Assembly: GCA_963812775.1 (NCBI GenBank)
Contig: CAWEWH010000009.1
Location: 496,001 to 560,000, forward strand
DNA: 64,000 bases
Source of the DNA: CAWEWH01 sp963812775
Lineage (GTDB): Bacteria; Pseudomonadota; Alphaproteobacteria; Rhizobiales; Beijerinckiaceae
Reading direction: 5' to 3'
Below are positions 43,449 to 51,501 of the stretch, in pieces. The translations under genes were made by a program, and so were the position numbers. The notes below the pieces were generated by a model. The model made no database searches, had not been told where the DNA came from, and saw only the letters and a program-made list of their open reading frames with translations. Position 1 is the first letter of the stretch, and each line of letters opens with the position of its first letter.

Positions 43449-43557
43449 GGCGTTTCCCCGAACTGGTCCATCAACCTAGCGCAATACTGGCCGCCGCGTA
43501 GGTCTCCGCCAACCCGGCCCCCGGGATGCGCGGCACTGTGATCGTTTGCAAAGGGGC

Positions 43558-43584
43558 TCGCTGCGTCCACCAGATGGACGCAGC
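43558..43584. promoter_or_regulatory. Perfect 10-bp inverted repeat in a divergent promoter region
   Basis: CGCTGCGTCC and GGACGCAGCG flank the 7-nt loop ACCAGAT, in the 316-nt gene-free region between the divergent TRAP receptor and flavin oxidoreductase genes. There is no T-run, so a regulator site is more likely than a terminator. Nothing else was seen in that region. Confidence 0.5.
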
Positions 43585-43764
43585 GGCCGCGCCGCAACGC
43601 GAAGCAAAATCAGTCCTGAAAGCATCGTATGGCAGCGCCACTTAAATGGAGCGTCCACGATTCGGCCGCCATTCTCGCTTGGCAACGAGCGGCGGCTTGA
43701 TTAGCGTGCGCATGGCAGCGTGCGCGCCGGCGCATGCGCCGCAAAAAAATCGCAGGGGAATACG

Positions 43765-44973
43765 ATGAAGTTCGGCATTTTCTACGAGCTGCAGCTGCCG
43801 CGTCCCTGGAAGCCGGACGATGAGCACAAGCTCTATCAGAACGCGTTGACGCAGCTCGAGGTCGCCGACAAGTGCGGCTACGACTACGCCTGGGAGGTGG
43901 AGCACCATTTCCTCGAAGAATATTCGCACTCGCCGGTGCCGGAAGCGTTCCTCGCCGCGGCGAGCCAGCGCACCAAGAACATCCGCCTCGGCCACGGCAT
44001 CATCCAGCTCACCACCAATCATCCCGCCCGCGTCGCCGAGAAGGTCGCCGTGCTCGATCTCCTGTCAAACGGCCGCGTCGATTTCGGCATGGGCGAGAGC
44101 GCGTCCATCACCGAGCTTGAGCCGTTCGGGCGCAGCATGGACGACAAGCGCGAGGTGTTCGAGGAGGCGGTCAAAGCCATCTTCCCGATGTTCACCGAGG
44201 TCGGCACCAAGCTCGACGGCAAGCACTTCAAGATGCCGCTGCGCAACGTCCTGCCGAAGCCCATCCAGCGGCCGCATCCGCCGGTGTGGATGGCCTGCTC
44301 GCAGCTCGACACGATCGAGCGGGCCGGCCGCAACGGCTTCGGCGCGCTCGGCTTCCAGTTCGTCAGCGCCGACGCCGCGCATGCCTGGGTGCACGCCTAC
44401 TACAACGCCATCACCAAGCGGCTCAACAAGCTCGCCGACTACGTCATCAATCCCAACATCGCGCTGGTGTCGTTCTTCATGTGCGCCAAGACCGACGAGG
44501 AGGCGCGCGAACGCGCCGACGGCGCCACCTTCTTCCAGTTCGCGCTGCGCTTCTACGGCGCCTCGTCGGGCCGCAAGCGGCCGGACCCCGGCACCGTCAA
44601 CATGTGGGACGAGTACAACGCCTGGAAGAAAGCCAACCCCGAGGCGCATCGCAGCGCCCTGATGGGCGGCCTCATCGGCTCGCCCGAGACGCTGCGCAAG
44701 AAGCTGCGGAAGTTCCAGAGCTCCAACATCGACCAGGTGATCCTGCTCAACCAGGCCGGCAAGAACGCGCACGAGCATATCTGCGAGTCGCTCGAGCTGT
44801 TCGCCAAGGAGGTGATGCCGGAGTTCCACGCCGCCGAACCCGAGCACCAGGCCTGGAAGAAGAAGGTGATGAGCCGCGAGATCGAGCTCGAGGAGATCGA
44901 CACCTCGGCCTTCAAGGACCGCTACGGCAACAAGGCCATCGAGGTGAAGCCGCGGGCAGTGGCGGCCGAATAG
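43765..44973 (+). CDS. LLM-class flavin-dependent oxidoreductase
   Basis: This 402-residue protein has the bacterial-luciferase-like TIM barrel. The N-terminus MKFGIFYELQLPRPWKPDDE, WEVEHHFLEEYSHSPVPEAF and RTKNIRLGHGIIQLTTNHPA are typical of FMNH2-dependent monooxygenases. IGSPETLRKKLRKFQSSNID fits the C-terminal flavin region. It would use reduced flavin supplied by a separate reductase; the substrate is unknown. Similar enzymes are frequent in Bradyrhizobium relatives. ATG 43765 follows CAGGGG. Confidence 0.9.
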   Translation: MKFGIFYELQLPRPWKPDDEHKLYQNALTQLEVADKCGYDYAWEVEHHFLEEYSHSPVPEAFLAAASQRTKNIRLGHGIIQLTTNHPARVAEKVAVLDLLSNGRVDFGMGESASITELEPFGRSMDDKREVFEEAVKAIFPMFTEVGTKLDGKHFKMPLRNVLPKPIQRPHPPVWMACSQLDTIERAGRNGFGALGFQFVSADAAHAWVHAYYNAITKRLNKLADYVINPNIALVSFFMCAKTDEEARERADGATFFQFALRFYGASSGRKRPDPGTVNMWDEYNAWKKANPEAHRSALMGGLIGSPETLRKKLRKFQSSNIDQVILLNQAGKNAHEHICESLELFAKEVMPEFHAAEPEHQAWKKKVMSREIELEEIDTSAFKDRYGNKAIEVKPRAVAAE

Positions 44974-44990
44974 GACGCACGATCTCTCCG

Positions 44991-45078
44991 CGTCATGGCC
45001 GGCCTTGTGCCGGCCATCCACGCTTTTGCCGGTGTGGAAGCAAGACGTGGATGCCCGCGACGAGCGCGGGCATGACGG
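44991..45078. repeat. Inverted intergenic repeat, family C, at a convergent junction
   Basis: CGTCATGGCCGGCCTTGTGC / CGGCCATCCACG is mirrored by ACGTGGATGCCCGC / GCGGGCATGACGG. It lies between the oxidoreductase gene (plus) and the membrane-protein gene (minus), tail to tail. This family is widespread in alphaproteobacteria. Confidence 0.8.
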
Positions 45079-45087
45079 CTGTGGAGT

Positions 45088-45573
45088 TCAGTCGTCTGAA
45101 TCGCGGTTCGGCAGTCCCGTTGCCTCGCACACGATCTTGATGACCTCGGCGTGCGCAAAATAGCTGCCGGTGTCGACGGCGAGCAGCCGCGACTTGCCGC
45201 CCTTCAACCGCAGCACCGGAATGTAGGCCAAGGGCTCGCGGCCCGCCTCCTTGAGGCCGATGCTCTCGATGTCGCCGAACCCGTAGTTGCGCGTGCGCTC
45301 GACGAGCGCGTGGCCGAAGCGGCGCGTATGCGTCACCTGGCCGTGCTCGGGATCGAAGATGGTCGTCACCGTCTGGGGCAGCATCATGAAGCAGGCGATG
45401 GCGGCGACGCCGGCACTGATCGAGACGACGAGCCAGTAGAGCAGGCCGCCGCTCTCGTGCCGGACGAGGACGTAGAGCATGATGAGCGCCGCGCCGGCGA
45501 AGAACAGCCCGCCCCACAGCGTCATGGTGCGGGAGCGCAGAATGAGAAGTTGGCCCTGGCGGGTCAGCAGCAT
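45088..45573 (-). CDS. Two-helix membrane protein, paralogous family, copy 2
   Basis: This 161-residue paralogue of 41051-41536 has exactly the same length. It has helices at about 19-37 and 45-67, then TVTTIFDPEHGQVTHTRRFG, NYGFGDIESIGLKEAG and VLRLKGGKSRLLAVDTGSYF. The soluble half probably folds as a PH-like domain; the role is unknown. The copies are 4 kb apart with the TRAP receptor, carbonic anhydrase homologue and flavin oxidoreductase between them. Confidence 0.7.
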   Translation of the reverse strand: MLLTRQGQLLILRSRTMTLWGGLFFAGAALIMLYVLVRHESGGLLYWLVVSISAGVAAIACFMMLPQTVTTIFDPEHGQVTHTRRFGHALVERTRNYGFGDIESIGLKEAGREPLAYIPVLRLKGGKSRLLAVDTGSYFAHAEVIKIVCEATGLPNRDSDD

Positions 45574-45621
45574 GCCGCATCGTCTAGCGCGGAAGCGCTC
45601 CGCGCCACAAACCCACGGGTC

Positions 45622-46242
45622 CTATGCGAGCTCATCCGCGATGGCGCGGCGCACAGCCGGCCGCTCCAGCATGCGCCGGGTGTGGTCCTGGACCTTCGGC
45701 AGGCGCGAGCGATCGACACCGTCCGCGTCGAGCCATTGCGCCAGGGTGAAGAGATAGGGATCGGCGATCGTATAGGTCTCGCCCATCACCCACGGTCCCC
45801 TGAGCATCGTCGTTTCGATGAGCGCGAAGGCTTCACCGACCGACTGCGGCACCTTTTTCTGCATGGCGGCGATGGCGGCCGGATCGTCGGCCCAGCGATA
45901 GCCGCGCATGCGGTGCGCGTGGGCGATGTGCACGGTCGAGCAAAGATAGGAATTGAAGGCCTGCACCTCGGCCAGCCCAAAGGCGTCATCGAGTGGCGCG
46001 AGCTTCGCGTCCGGGAACGTCTGGGCGATGAAGACGAGCAGCGCCGGGGTCTCAGTGAGGATGCCGCGATCGGTGACGAGCGCCGGCACTCGCGCCTTGG
46101 GATTGACCGCCAGATATTCGGACTTGCGCTGCTCGTTCGCCGCGAAGCTGAGACGCACCGTCTCGTAGGTGGCGCCCGCCTCCTCCAGCGCGATATGCGA
46201 GGCAAGCGCGCAGGTGTTGGGAGCGTAGAACAGTTTCAGCAT
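45622..46242 (-). CDS. Glutathione S-transferase family protein
   Basis: This 206-residue protein has an N-terminal thioredoxin-fold domain (MLKLFYAPNTCALASHIALE, with a beta-class-like NTCA active-site region) and the glutathione contact VPALVTDRGILTETPALLVF. The helical C-terminal domain has the capping ETYTIADPYLFTLAQWLD motif. Substrate unknown; detoxification is likely. It is divergent from the 46.45 kb gene with its LexA-type box. Confidence 0.92.
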   Translation of the reverse strand: MLKLFYAPNTCALASHIALEEAGATYETVRLSFAANEQRKSEYLAVNPKARVPALVTDRGILTETPALLVFIAQTFPDAKLAPLDDAFGLAEVQAFNSYLCSTVHIAHAHRMRGYRWADDPAAIAAMQKKVPQSVGEAFALIETTMLRGPWVMGETYTIADPYLFTLAQWLDADGVDRSRLPKVQDHTRRMLERPAVRRAIADELA

Positions 46243-46419
46243 GGCGGGCCCCTCGATGCGGATTTCACATCACCACCGAAGCTGAACCGCGACAATTGAG
46301 TGTTCCCAATAGCGGTCATGAACGGCGCTGATGGGGCGCCGATCACCCCTGCTCGGTCGCACGGCCGCGTGGGCTGCAACCTTTGCGGCGTTGACGGCGG
46401 CGCCCCAAAACGGAAACTA

Positions 46420-46434
46420 GAACAAAACGCGAAC
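46420..46434 (+). promoter_or_regulatory. Candidate LexA (SOS) box, alphaproteobacterial type
   Basis: GAAC-N7-GAAC, which on the other strand is GTTC-N7-GTTC, exactly matches the direct-repeat LexA motif of alphaproteobacteria. It lies 16 nt before the start of the 46451 gene, where a bound repressor would cover the promoter or transcription start. Confidence 0.6.
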
Positions 46435-46450
46435 AATGCAAGGGACGCCC

Positions 46451-46777
46451 ATGACGGCAACCCTCGGCGAGGCATGGCGGCAAGGCTGGCGCGTCACCGT
46501 GCGTTGCGCGCTCGGCCGCAAGGACGGCTTTCGCAGCATCCGCGAGTGCACCTACCGGGCGGACCTCGATATGGCGAGCCTCGCCTGGACGCGCGGCCGC
46601 GATTTTCCCCTGGAACGGCTGGAAAGCCGCATGATGTGCCCGATGTGCGGCTCGCGCCGCGTCGCCGTGCTGTTCCAGCCGCCCGGCGCCCCGCACGAGC
46701 AGGCGGCGCGGCGCATCCTGGAGGAGCGCCACTGGGCGCGCGACCTCATCCGCCAGAAGCGGCGCGAACGCTCATGA
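46451..46777 (+). CDS. Conserved hypothetical protein with CxxC zinc-ribbon half
   Basis: This 108-residue basic protein contains WRQGWRVTVRCALGRKDG, then RDFPLERLESRMMCPMCGSR, a CPMC knuckle that together with an upstream cysteine (RECTY) could bind a metal. The C-terminus is arginine rich. ATG 46451 is chosen over 46436 because AAGGGA precedes it. A LexA-type box lies directly upstream, and endonuclease V is encoded 1.3 kb downstream, so a DNA-damage link is possible. Similar proteins of unknown function appear in Hyphomicrobiales. Confidence 0.7.
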   Translation: MTATLGEAWRQGWRVTVRCALGRKDGFRSIRECTYRADLDMASLAWTRGRDFPLERLESRMMCPMCGSRRVAVLFQPPGAPHEQAARRILEERHWARDLIRQKRRERS

Positions 46778-46872
46778 GCCGGGCATCTTTCGCCCGTACC
46801 CGCACGCAACAGCCCTGAAACATCCCGGAAACACGGCCCTGGTAGGAGTGGCGTCCAACATTTGGACACCTG

Positions 46873-47442
46873 ATGCGATCGACATTCATCGGCGCCCTCG
46901 CCGTCTCCGGCCTGCTGCTCGTTGCGCTGCCGCTCTCCCCTGCCATCGGCCAAATCGAAAAGGTTATGCGCGTCTGCGAGGGCAAGCTCTGCCCCTTCTT
47001 TCGCGCCCCCATCAAGGTCCCGGACGGCTGGCAGGACGACGAGGCGGCGAGCCGCCGCAACAACGTCACCATGCTGATCCCCAAGGGCAAAACCTTCGGG
47101 TCGGCTCCGGCCATCATCTACGTGGCGGTGCGCGCCAATGCCGACAAGGAGCCTCTCGCGACCCTCGTGGCGCGCGAGCACGAGAACTGGAAGAAGCGCG
47201 TTCCCGACGCGACGATCAGCCGGCTCCCCGACGTGCCGCGGGGCGACGAGAAGGGCGCCTTCGTGCAGTATCGCTATGAGGCGCCCAACCTCACGTCACA
47301 GGGCTTCGAGCGGGTCGCCACCACCGCCGACACCGACAACGAGGGCAACACCTTCATGGTGGCCATCGTGATCACGGCGCAATCGAAGCAGGCGCTCGAC
47401 GCCGCCGAGGATGCATTCCTGTCGATCCTGCGGCACTATTGA
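46873..47442 (+). CDS. Secreted hypothetical protein, 189 aa
   Basis: A signal peptide (about 26 residues, ending PAIGQ) precedes a domain with KVPDGWQDDEAASRRNNVTM, SAPAIIYVAVRAN and ITAQSKQALDAAEDAFLSIL. The pattern of strands followed by a terminal helix resembles DcrB/DUF1795-like periplasmic proteins; this is inference from layout. Two cysteines (VCEGKLCPF) could form a disulphide. It is followed after 21 nt by another exported protein gene. Confidence 0.65.
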   Translation: MRSTFIGALAVSGLLLVALPLSPAIGQIEKVMRVCEGKLCPFFRAPIKVPDGWQDDEAASRRNNVTMLIPKGKTFGSAPAIIYVAVRANADKEPLATLVAREHENWKKRVPDATISRLPDVPRGDEKGAFVQYRYEAPNLTSQGFERVATTADTDNEGNTFMVAIVITAQSKQALDAAEDAFLSILRHY

Positions 47443-47463
47443 GCGCATCGCCGCGGACAGCCG

Positions 47464-48039
47464 ATGCCGCTCATTCGCGCCTGCGTCGTTTGGCTGCTCA
47501 TCGCTATCGCCTTCGTCTTTGTCGCCTTCACGGCCGCCGCGCTGGCGGCACCGGCGCGGGAGCACATCGATAGCGCCTACACCACGCACGACTACGAGAA
47601 GTGCAAGGTGGTGGAGGACGACGACCCGGTGAAGGTGACGCAATGCGAGGGCCTCGCCGGCATTCCGGTGAAATGGACCAACGAGCCGGACGCCTCCGTT
47701 ATCGAGTTCGGCAAGGACGGCATCGTGCCGGACGACGCCTTTGCCAAGCGCTTCACCTTCTCGGTGGCGCCCGAGACCATCGAGTGGCGCGGCGTCATGA
47801 AGGCCGGCAAGCTCAGGCCGTTCGCGGCCATTGCCCGTTTCAGCATGTGCCGCGCCATCGGCGGCCCCTGCAACGGCGAGCTCATCGTGTTCCGGCTCGA
47901 GGGCAGCAAGCGCTCGTGCATGGCAGCCTCCGTGGACGCCCGCAAGGCCAAGGCCAACGAGCGGGCGCGCGAGCTCGCCGACACGGTTGCGCGCCGTTTC
48001 AATTGCGACAAGGATCGGACGCGGCCGGTCGAGGAATAG
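47464..48039 (+). CDS. Secreted hypothetical protein, 191 aa
   Basis: The N-terminal hydrophobic segment (about residues 6-28) ends in a signal-peptidase site (AALAAPA). The mature protein has five cysteines (KCKV, QCEG, MCRAIGGPCNG, SCMAA), suggesting disulphides in the periplasm. No family is recognised. It probably forms an operon with the preceding exported protein and perhaps with nfi 53 nt downstream. Confidence 0.65.
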   Translation: MPLIRACVVWLLIAIAFVFVAFTAAALAAPAREHIDSAYTTHDYEKCKVVEDDDPVKVTQCEGLAGIPVKWTNEPDASVIEFGKDGIVPDDAFAKRFTFSVAPETIEWRGVMKAGKLRPFAAIARFSMCRAIGGPCNGELIVFRLEGSKRSCMAASVDARKAKANERARELADTVARRFNCDKDRTRPVEE

Positions 48040-48092
48040 CCTCCTGAAACCGGCGCGGGCCTCGCGCCTTTACGCTTCATGCTTCGCACTGC

Positions 48093-48767
48093 ATGCTTCT
48101 CAATCGCCGGCACTCGTGGACGCTGACGCCGAAGGCGGCGATCGCCCTGCAGCAAGAGCTGCGGCGCGACATCGTCGTCGACCGGCCGCTCGATCTTGCG
48201 GCGATCCGGTTGGTGGCCGGCGTCGACGTGAGCGTCAAGGAGAAGCACGCGCAAGCGGCCGTCGTCGTGCTCACCTTTCCCAAGTTCGAAATCGTCGAGA
48301 CGGTCGTGGCGCAGGCGCCGGTCACCTTTCCGTACGTGCCGGGGCTCCTGACGTTTCGCGAGGGGCCGGTGCTGGAAGCGGCCTTCGCCAAGCTCGCGCA
48401 CGTGCCGGACGTGTTCATCTTCGACGGCATCGGCTACGCGCATCCCCGCCGCATCGGCCTTGCCTGCCACATGGGCCTGCTGCTTGGGCGCCCCAGCGTC
48501 GGCTGCGGCAAGACGCGGCTCTGCGGCGAGCACGCGCCGGTGCCGGCAAGGCGCGGCGCCATGAAACCGCTCGTCGACAAGGGCGAGACCATCGGGGTGG
48601 CGCTGCGCAGCCAGAGCGGCGTGGCGCCGCTCTTCATCTCGCCCGGCCACCTCGCCGACATCGCAAGCTCCGCCAAGCTCATCCTGCGCTGCGCGCCAAG
48701 ATATCGCCTGCCGGAACCGATCCGGGCGGCGCACCGCGCCGCCGGCCGCTTCGAGCCTGTGGCTTGA
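48093..48767 (+). CDS. nfi: Endonuclease V (deoxyinosine 3' endonuclease)
   Basis: Endonuclease V nicks DNA one base 3' to deoxyinosine, starting repair of deaminated adenine. Family motifs are present: VAGVDVSVKEKHAQAAVVV with the first metal aspartate, the wedge region PYVPGLLTFREGPVLEA with the conserved tyrosine and glutamate, and FDGIGYAHPRRIGLACHMGL with the third acidic residue. The 224 residues are full length. The final 12 codons differ from other members but the core is intact. Confidence 0.94.
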   Translation: MLLNRRHSWTLTPKAAIALQQELRRDIVVDRPLDLAAIRLVAGVDVSVKEKHAQAAVVVLTFPKFEIVETVVAQAPVTFPYVPGLLTFREGPVLEAAFAKLAHVPDVFIFDGIGYAHPRRIGLACHMGLLLGRPSVGCGKTRLCGEHAPVPARRGAMKPLVDKGETIGVALRSQSGVAPLFISPGHLADIASSAKLILRCAPRYRLPEPIRAAHRAAGRFEPVA

Positions 48768-48855
48768 GGTCCCTGCGACAGACGCTGCCCTGCATCTCGC
48801 CCGAGCCCGATTTGGACCGCATGGATTCTGTGCTAGGTGACCGCCGCCCACCATC

Positions 48856-49875
48856 ATGAGAGCCATGCCACGCTATCATTTCGAGGATTTCGTCCCGGGG
48901 ACGTCCCGGGTCTTCGGCGCCTGGGCGCTGAGCAAGGACGAGATCATCGCCTACGCGCGTCAGTTCGACAACCAGCCGATGCACACCGACGAGGAGGCCG
49001 CCAAGCGAGGCTTCTTCGGCTCCCTGGTCGCCTCCGGCTGGCACCTCGCGGCCATCTTCATGCGCCTGTGCTGCGACGGCTTTCTGCTCGACAGCGCCTC
49101 CATGGGCGCGCCGGGCATCGACGAAGTGCGCTGGCAGAAGCCGGTCTTTCCGGGCGACGTGCTGTCGATCCGCTTGACCGTTCTCGATGCGCGCGTGGCG
49201 AGCCGCCGCCCTGAAATGGGGCTCGTGCAGCTTCAGGCCGAGATGCTGAACCAGAAGGGCGAGGCGGTCATGACGGCGCGCTATTGGGCGATGATGGGCC
49301 GGCGCGATCCGAGCGCGCCTCCGCCGCCGACAACCGCGCCGCGGCCGCCGGAGCCCGCCGCGCCGGTCGAGACGCTGCCGGACGGCACCTCGACGCTTCT
49401 CGCGCCTTATCTCGAGGACGTGGCGCTCGGCCAGCCTCTCGAACTGGGCAGCGTCACCTTCACGGCCGACGACATCAAGCGCTTCGCCCGCGCCTACGAC
49501 CCGCAGCCCTTCCACGTCGACGAGGCGGCCGCCCGCGCCAGCCATTTCGGTGGCCTGATCGCCTCGGGCTGGCACACGGCCTCGGTGTTCATGCGCCAGC
49601 TTCTCACCACCCAGACGGCGCGCCGGCAGGAGGCCGCCGAGCGCGGCGAGTCCATGGCGCGCCTCGGTCCGTCACCGGGCTTCACGGATCTCAACTGGCG
49701 CAAGCCCGTCTATGCGGGCGACACCATCACGTTCCGAACCGCGGTGGTGGAGAAGCGTGTCATGCGCTCGCGCCCGCACTGGGGCCTCGCCGTCAATCAC
49801 GGCACCGGCCACAACCAGAAGGGCGAGCTGGTCTACGAGTTCCGCGGCTCCGTGATGTGGGAGCGGCGGCCGTAG
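48856..49875 (+). CDS. Fused double MaoC-like dehydratase
   Basis: The 339-residue protein is two MaoC hot-dog domains in tandem, joined by a proline-rich linker (about residues 150-175). The first has FDNQPMHTDEEAAKRGFFGS and VASGWHLAAIFMR; the second has YDPQPFHVDEAAARASHFGG and IASGWHTASVFMR. Each contains the Asp/His pair of the R-hydratase active site, so both may be active. Members hydrate enoyl-CoA or related thioesters. In related genomes the halves are often separate neighbouring genes. Either ATG 48856 or 48865 starts. Confidence 0.9.
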   Translation: MRAMPRYHFEDFVPGTSRVFGAWALSKDEIIAYARQFDNQPMHTDEEAAKRGFFGSLVASGWHLAAIFMRLCCDGFLLDSASMGAPGIDEVRWQKPVFPGDVLSIRLTVLDARVASRRPEMGLVQLQAEMLNQKGEAVMTARYWAMMGRRDPSAPPPPTTAPRPPEPAAPVETLPDGTSTLLAPYLEDVALGQPLELGSVTFTADDIKRFARAYDPQPFHVDEAAARASHFGGLIASGWHTASVFMRQLLTTQTARRQEAAERGESMARLGPSPGFTDLNWRKPVYAGDTITFRTAVVEKRVMRSRPHWGLAVNHGTGHNQKGELVYEFRGSVMWERRP

Positions 49876-49910
49876 TTGCCGCCGTCCCGGGCGAGCGAAC
49901 GAGGCAGGCA

Positions 49911-50348
49911 GTGACTGAATCCGAGAAGGGCGCGGCGCAGCGGTTCAACCTCGCGCTATTCATTGTGCATCCGACATTCGACCCGGCGGAAATAAGCACT
50001 GCGCTTGGATTGGAGGCGCACTTTTCACATCGTGTTGGCGATGCAAGGAGAACCCGAAGAGGGCGATCCACTCCCGGAAACTACCCCGACACGCGATGGC
50101 GGCACGTTGCACGGTTCAACGTTACGCAGCAATGGTACGCGGCAGAAGTGACCAGGTTCGTGGACAACCTCGAGATCCATAAGGCTTGGCTCGCCGACCT
50201 CCGGGCGACGGGCGGAACGGCATGCGTGTTGATTCAATTTCTTGGCGATGGATATTTTGGAGACGAGATACCCCAGGCTACGCTGGCAAAGCTGGCCGAA
50301 CTTGGACTGACACTTGGGATTGAATGCTTCGTTGTCCCCCAGACGTGA
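49911..50348 (+). CDS. DUF4279 domain-containing protein
   Basis: This 145-residue protein starts with GTG 49911, 6 nt after GAGG. It has the DUF4279 layout: FNLALFIVHPTFDPAEISTA, a Gly/Arg loop before TRWRHVARF, and LGDGYFGDEIPQATLAKLAE. DUF4279 proteins are often encoded in polymorphic-toxin or immunity contexts, but none is seen here. Function unknown. Its base composition is lower in GC than its neighbours. Confidence 0.75.
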   Translation: MTESEKGAAQRFNLALFIVHPTFDPAEISTALGLEAHFSHRVGDARRTRRGRSTPGNYPDTRWRHVARFNVTQQWYAAEVTRFVDNLEIHKAWLADLRATGGTACVLIQFLGDGYFGDEIPQATLAKLAELGLTLGIECFVVPQT

Positions 50349-50374
50349 CCGCCCCGGCCGAATGACACGGACGG

Positions 50375-51501
50375 TCACCCAGCCTTTGTCGCTCGCCCCG
50401 CCCGCTCCGGATAAAGCGCCGTGAGCCCCTCGCGGCTCGCCGCCGCCACTCCCCGCTCGGTGATGATGCCGGTGACGAGGCGCGCCGGCGTCACGTCGAA
50501 GGCCGGATTGGCGGCGGCACTCCCGGGCGCCACAACGTCGACGGTGGCGATGCGCCCGTCGGCGGTGCGGCCGGTGACTTGCGTCACCTCGCTCGCCGCG
50601 CGCTCCTCGATGGGAATGTCGCGCACGCCGTCGGAGAGCGACCAGTCGATGGTGGTGGACGGCAGCGCCGCGTAGAACGGCACGCCGTTGTCGTGCGCCG
50701 CGAGCGCCTTGAGATAGGTGCCGATCTTGTTGGCCACGTCGCCTGACGCGGTGGTGCGGTCGGTGCCGACGATGACCAGATCGACGTCGCCGTGCTGCAT
50801 CAGGTGGCCGCCGGCGTTGTCGGCGATCACCGTGTGGGGCACGCCGTGGCCGCCAAGCTCGAAGGCGGTGAGCGCCGCGCCCTGGTTGCGCGGCCGCGTC
50901 TCGTCGACCCAGACATGCAGGTCGACGCCCGCCTCGTGCGCCATGTAGATCGGCGCGAGCGCCGTGCCCCAGTCGACGCAGGCGAGCCAGCCGGCATTGC
51001 AATGGGTGAGCACGTTGACGCGCTTGCCCGGATGCCGCGCCGCCGCCTGCCTGATGAGCGCGGCCCCATGCTGGCCGATGTCGCGGCACTGCGCCACGTC
51101 CTCCTCGGCGATGGCGCCGGCTTCCGCAAGAGCGCGCGCCGCCCGTTCGCGCATGCGGCACGCGGCCGCACGGCCGCCGCGACACGATCGAGCGCCCAGC
51201 GCAGATTGACGGCGGTCGGCCGCGTCGCCGCAAGCGTCTCGACCGCGCGCTTCGAGCGCCGCGTCGGACGCGTCCTGGCGCAAGCCGAGCATCAGGCCAT
51301 AGGCGGCGGTGGCGCCGATCAGCGGCGCGCCGCGCACCACCATGCTGCGGATGGCGTCGCGCCGCATCGGCGAGCGTCGCGAGCCGTTTCGTCTCGAAGA
51401 CGTGCGGCAGCCTGCGTCTGGTCGATGACCTCGACGGCCTGGCCGTCATCGACCGGCCAGATGGTGCGATAGGGGCGGCCGTCGACCTTCACGGGCGTCA
51501 A
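50375..51501 (-). pseudogene. mtnA: S-methyl-5-thioribose-1-phosphate isomerase (multiple frameshifts)
   Basis: MtnA isomerises methylthioribose 1-phosphate to methylthioribulose 1-phosphate in methionine salvage. A TTG at 51501 overlaps the apt stop and starts TPVKVDGRPYRTIWPVDDGQ. The frame then shifts near 51420 (RLPHVFETKRLATLADA), near 51368 (RRDAIRSMVVRGAPLIGATA) and in 51140-51280. The C-terminal two thirds are intact, with the catalytic cysteine in LTHCNAGWLACVDWGTALAP and the aspartate in VGTDRTTASGDVANKIGTY. Sequence error is likely because the catalytic core is preserved. Confidence 0.85.
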
